A stretch of DNA of 64,000 nucleotides from Sequoia sempervirens (lineage: Eukaryota; Streptophyta; Pinopsida; Cupressales; Cupressaceae): the NCBI GenBank assembly GCA_007258455.2, contig VDFB02252616.1, positions 122,593,394 to 122,657,393 of the forward strand. The letters are read 5' to 3'. Positions 59,807-64,000 of the stretch are shown piece after piece. How positions within the stretch are numbered: the first letter of the stretch is position 1; each line of letters opens with the position of its first letter. The notes beneath the pieces are model-generated. The model ran no database searches. It was given only the letters and a program-made list of their open reading frames with translations, and was not told the DNA's origin. The position numbers were made by a program, and so were the translations under genes.

Positions 59807-62800
59807 GGAGACATTCATGTTGATCAAAAATCTAGGAATGAAAATCTAAAAATTTACACAAACTCCATGCCTAATCATAGAAAAACTAAAAATTTAAGAA
59901 GGCATCAACTTCAAACAATTTAAATCATACCCATGATACCATGGTGGGACATATTTATGTTGTTCCTTAATCACCACATGAGGAATCAGACACATATCAA
60001 GATACTAATTTTAAACAAATTCCAAACTCATCAACAGTGTCTAGCAATATTTCATACTATAATATCATCAAGTATGTATGATATTACAATATCTCTCCCA
60101 CATATGACTTTCATGATTGGGCATGCTGAAGAAGTTCCAAATGAGCAAGAAATATCCCTTGTTGTACCCATACCCAAAAATTGTTGCAAAGAGTCTTTTA
60201 TTGATGATATATCATCCACCCAAGGATCATGTCAAGAAGAGGCTCTTGAGGATAATGAAAGTTACTTTGAATCGAGTCAAGGTCAAGAACCCCTATCCCT
60301 AGATTTTCACCAATAGTTGAGGGACATCTTCCACACCATTTTAAACTTCAAAGATGTCCCCAATATTACCCTTGAGATGTTTCTTTCTGATGGACATATA
60401 GACATTCTTCATCCAAAACAAGAGTCTCCCACTCTTGATATTCCCACAAAAGAGCAAGCAATAGTCAAGATTATTAATTCTTATAGTGATATTGTGCATC
60501 ATCAACATCTTTTGAAACAACACTAACATCTTTTGAAGTAGTATTAGTAGATAACCATGTCATAGAATTAGAGAAAACAATTCATATTCCTTAATAGAAA
60601 GAACCCCTAGCAAAATCATGTGTCCATGAAAAGTCATATTCAATCGCTATGGATCAGAGGATACATTATCAAGAAAAGGGATTAGGTCTTGTTAATACCT
60701 TTATAACAATAGGGATGTCTTTTATAATGCAAACATCAACATATGCAGTACAAAGGATCCTTAAGGGGAAAATATTGTCAACACTACAACTAGTCATATC
60801 GTGAATCATCATCCACCCATCATATCATACATAAATTGGGACCAATGTAAAAAGAAATATTCCTAGAAAAGAAAGGAGAAGACCGTCAAAGAAAATGTAG
60901 TAAATAAGAAAGGACAAAGAAAATATAAATGGATATCAAAGAAAAATAAAGAAAATTATCCCAATTATACTTCATCAGTCAAATAAATTATGGGGAAAAT
61001 TCCAAAAGGAGAACGTATCCATAAAAGCCATCCTTAAATACAAAATCAGGCTTCTCAAGCAAGGAATGAAGTATATCTAGAGGTTTTTCCTAATTTGATG
61101 AAAACCTCCATTCCCACCCATCATTTCTCATCTTCCCAAGTTTGGAGAGTCAAAGGTTCCAAACCATCTACCAATCCATCTCATATTCCTTCATGCATGA
61201 CACCGTACACTCCATTTATGCAATCCAATTCTCGCATTGACCATTTTTTGGTAGCTACTCTTCATCATAAGGATTCCAAAAGCACTCTATCATGATGCAC
61301 ACACATAGAAAATGTTAATTTTGATATCCATAAGACAAATTAGAGTTCTTTAAGGTTGCATTCAACTACTTGTGTCTTAGCAAAGTAGCTTCTTCAAGTA
61401 GGATATCATTGGAATGTTATGAAAATTTCCTCTACATCAATACCACATTAGGTGGTTCAATATGACGGTAAAATTTCCAAAAATTTAAAAAATCAATGAA
61501 ATCAAAAAACTAAAAAAATAGTAAAAATAAAAATTGCCCTCTAGTGAAAACCACTACTATAGCGCTTTGGGGAAGTACTATGATGAAAACCTGGAAAACA
61601 ACATCATGAGTAGAATCAAGCATCTATATGATCCTTCCTAGACAAAAGCATCTCATCCTTGTCATGATAAATCCAATTTCCCCTCCATCCATCCAATCCA
61701 GATTTATCCAAAAATTCCCTTTTATCTTGATCTTGACAAAGATTTGGTGTATACTTCAACTCTACTCATGACAAACTTTTGACGTGATCATTATGATTTT
61801 ATCTCATGAAGTCCCATAGCCCATATCTAGCATGATAAAAAATCTATTGAGCTCTTTGCATATACATTACCTATCTTAGTTTGCCCATTGCACTATGAAC
61901 CATTGTTAGACACTACGGGAAGGTTATTTCACTTTTTTTTTCAAATAACTCTCGATCCATGTATTATATCTCATAGCTTGACATCAACATCATGCTCTAG
62001 GTATCGTTTATCTCAAAATCTCTCAAAAATCCAAAAAAAAATCATAAAATATTGTCAAAAATCCCAAAAAAATTCATAAAATCTCATTAAAAAATCCAAA
62101 AACATCAAAATATTATACAACTAAAATCCAAAAACATTCAAAAAGTTGTGAAGTAAAAATAAAAAAACATCCAAAGTACCTAAAAAAGGTCAAAACATTG
62201 AAAATCCAAAAATAACACCATTTCAAATTATGTTGTCTTTGAGCTTGAATGTGGGAAAGGTCATCACTAATGTGCCCTTAAGACACCCTAGGTCAGTCCT
62301 TTAGAAGTACATCATAATAAACTAAAAATCCATCAAGTGTTCATATCTCATCAACTATAAATCAAGTCAATCAAACTATGTGGTCTCTATGTGTATAATG
62401 TAGGAAAGGCTCATCTTTGATAATCCCCTGAGGCCCCTAGGATAGTCTTTTAGGTTAGGTTCTTGGTCAAATATCCAAAAATACCAAAACATTTGGAAAC
62501 TTAGAAAAGTACAAAAACATTTGAAAATTTAAAAAACTCAAAAACATTAGAAATCCCTAAACAACCTCAAATAATCAAAAATAAAAAAAAATCACATAAA
62601 CTCTCAAAAAGACAAAAAGCAACCTCAAAACATTTTTTTCAAAATACCAAAAACATTGAAATATTCTAGAAGCTCTAAAACCACCCATCTCATTTCACTT
62701 CAATCGCAATAAACTTTCATCCATAATAAATCAACTATCACACTCACCCTTTGGTAACACAAATGGAAAAAAAGTACAACAATCAACAAAAAGTAGAACC

Positions 62801-63385
62801 TTTAAACACAACAAATCAAACTCTTTATCATTATGAAACATGTCAATCAAAACTTATATCAATATCCCTTCAAACAACTTATCAAGCTTCCAACATCTGA
62901 TAACATGTCCTAGGATGCATCCTTCCTACAATGGGCATTATCATTGGCAACCACTTTGGATATTTATCAAGTCAAAACACACCTTTTGGAAATAGATATA
63001 GATAACATTGACTATTTTTTTGGTGTTTCCTTATGATTTATCTTATTGACCCATTTCAAGGACCTCTCAATGATGTCTAAATGATTTAGAGAGAAAGGAA
63101 TGGTGAAAATTGATTATTATATTTCATTTGTTGTGCTTGTGGGTATTCTTGTAAAATAATATTGGTGCATACTTGCTTAGTTATGTGTAGGGAGGACATT
63201 GTATAGAGTAAATTGTTGACTATTGTGTATGCTTTGTTCCAATATATTCTAGACTTCTAAACTGCATTCCAACAAGGTTTCTATGTTTCAATATGTGAAC
63301 AAGAACTATCCTATCTATTTGTAGAGTTAAAGTCCATTACACTAGATACAATGCCATCCTAATTATTAATACCTTGATGCATTGT
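59807..63385 (+). other. Downstream part of the gag retroelement, mostly non-coding
   Basis: Short open stretches at 59933-60316 and 60317-60526 continue a weak coding signal with no recognised domain (LRDIFHTILNFKDVPNITLE). Beyond 60.6 kb I see no protease, reverse transcriptase or integrase motif. Around 62.0-62.7 kb, AAAATCCAAAAACAT-type degenerate repeats and a duplicated ~145 bp block occur (CAAATTATGTTGTCTTTGAG at 62224 and CAAACTATGTGGTCTCTATG at 62373). This suggests a gag-only, non-autonomous element. Confidence 0.4.
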
Positions 63386-64000
63386 CACTAATATATTTGA
63401 CTGCAAAATATGATGAAACTATCTGACAAAATATGTAAAATTCAATGTTCGTCGGGTGCTTGTAAAATTTGATGTGTAATTTTCAATTTGTTTGAAAGTT
63501 TATCCCCAACATTCGTCGAAATGTCAACTATTATTTTCATCAAATGTTCGACAAACATGAAAAATTAAAAAAGATCAAATTGTGGCTGACATAAAGAAAA
63601 GTGAGTTCGCACATGATTTATTGCGACAGTGTTTTGCTCTACTTGAGATAGTTTATGGAGAACTAAGGACAATTTTCTTGGGTAAAATCAGAAAAAAATC
63701 AAGAAGATATCACCAGGTTGAGGGTAGTCATTGTATTTTTGTAGAATTCAGTTGTGAAGTCAGATTTGTAGTTCCAGGTTTGAAAATAATATTTTAAAGC
63801 AACATCTCATTAGATTTCATTTTTAGAGGTTAAGGGTTTTGAGAATTTCATGTCCAAATTTTGTTGTGTGGAATCACCATAATATCACAACGGACGAATA
63901 GATTCTTGTGACAGTAATTATGTGATCCATAACTGTATTGGTCATGTGGCATAGTTGTGCTATAACAAATACAGGATGCATTCATGTGTGACCCAAGTTT
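63386..64000 (+). mobile_element. Second CACTA copy of the same family, end only
   Basis: It starts CACTAATATATTTGACTGC and matches 58008-57350 read on the other strand, to the window edge. It includes GTTCGACAAACAT at 63546-63558 and a short open frame at 63582-63797 (MADIKKSEFAHDLLRQCFAL, KSRRYHQVEGSHCIFVEF), the intact counterpart of the broken left copy. The protein is unrecognised; it could be a first exon of a transposon gene. The element extends beyond the window. Confidence 0.7.

Overview
The window is repeat-dense plant nuclear DNA with no intact protein-coding host gene. AT-rich non-coding DNA, a 12.9 kb Ty3/gypsy element with ~4 kb LTRs, nested LTR, LINE and CACTA elements, heavy decay by in-frame stops, and several gag-like protein families that I associate with gymnosperm genomes suggest a large-genome seed plant, most likely a conifer-type gymnosperm. 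The species cannot be fixed from sequence alone. A run of exactly 100 Ns (31171-31270) is an assembly gap.

The main structure is nested. The oldest recognisable layer is a plus-strand LTR-retrotransposon gag gene. Its N-terminal part lies at 19333-20060 and the rest resumes at 58012, in the same reading frame. The two halves are separated by a CACTA (En/Spm-type) transposon of about 37.9 kb (20061-58008). Evidence: a CACTA terminus at the left, its inverted counterpart (TTAGTG on the plus strand) at the right, a 3-bp target duplication AAA on both sides, and restoration of the gag frame when the insert is removed.

Inside the CACTA element, on its minus-strand sense, are a decayed TNP2 transposase gene (54470-53774 and 40786-40262), a degenerate unidentified gene (56460-55650), a SET-domain (histone-methyltransferase-like) coding remnant (26962-26189), a second-transposase-like (Transposase_24-type) multi-exon remnant with a triplicated exon unit (25047-23705), and one exon resembling the 26S proteasome subunit RPN8 (22885-22762). 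Younger elements then landed inside it. A complete Tekay-like chromovirus (40903-53761, TSD TATAT) sits in a TNP2 intron. An older relative of the same LTR (37497-40261) interrupts the TNP2 coding sequence. A plant L1-type LINE (31271-37496) has ORF1, ORF2 and a poly(A) tail. A gag-like polyprotein remnant (29195-31170) is cut by the gap. A second CACTA copy of the same family begins at 63386 in opposite orientation and runs off the window.

Left of 20 kb, positions 1-2622 hold a decayed gag-like polyprotein gene. Positions 5527-13597 hold a complete LTR element (1.12 kb LTRs, TSD GGGTG, tRNA-iMet-type primer site, polypurine tract). It encodes only a long gag-like polyprotein (coiled coil, zinc knuckles, a globular domain, a charged linker, another coiled coil) and shows no reverse transcriptase or integrase. 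Its globular domain and the proteins at 0.3-2.6 kb and 29.2-31.2 kb look like one poorly characterised family.
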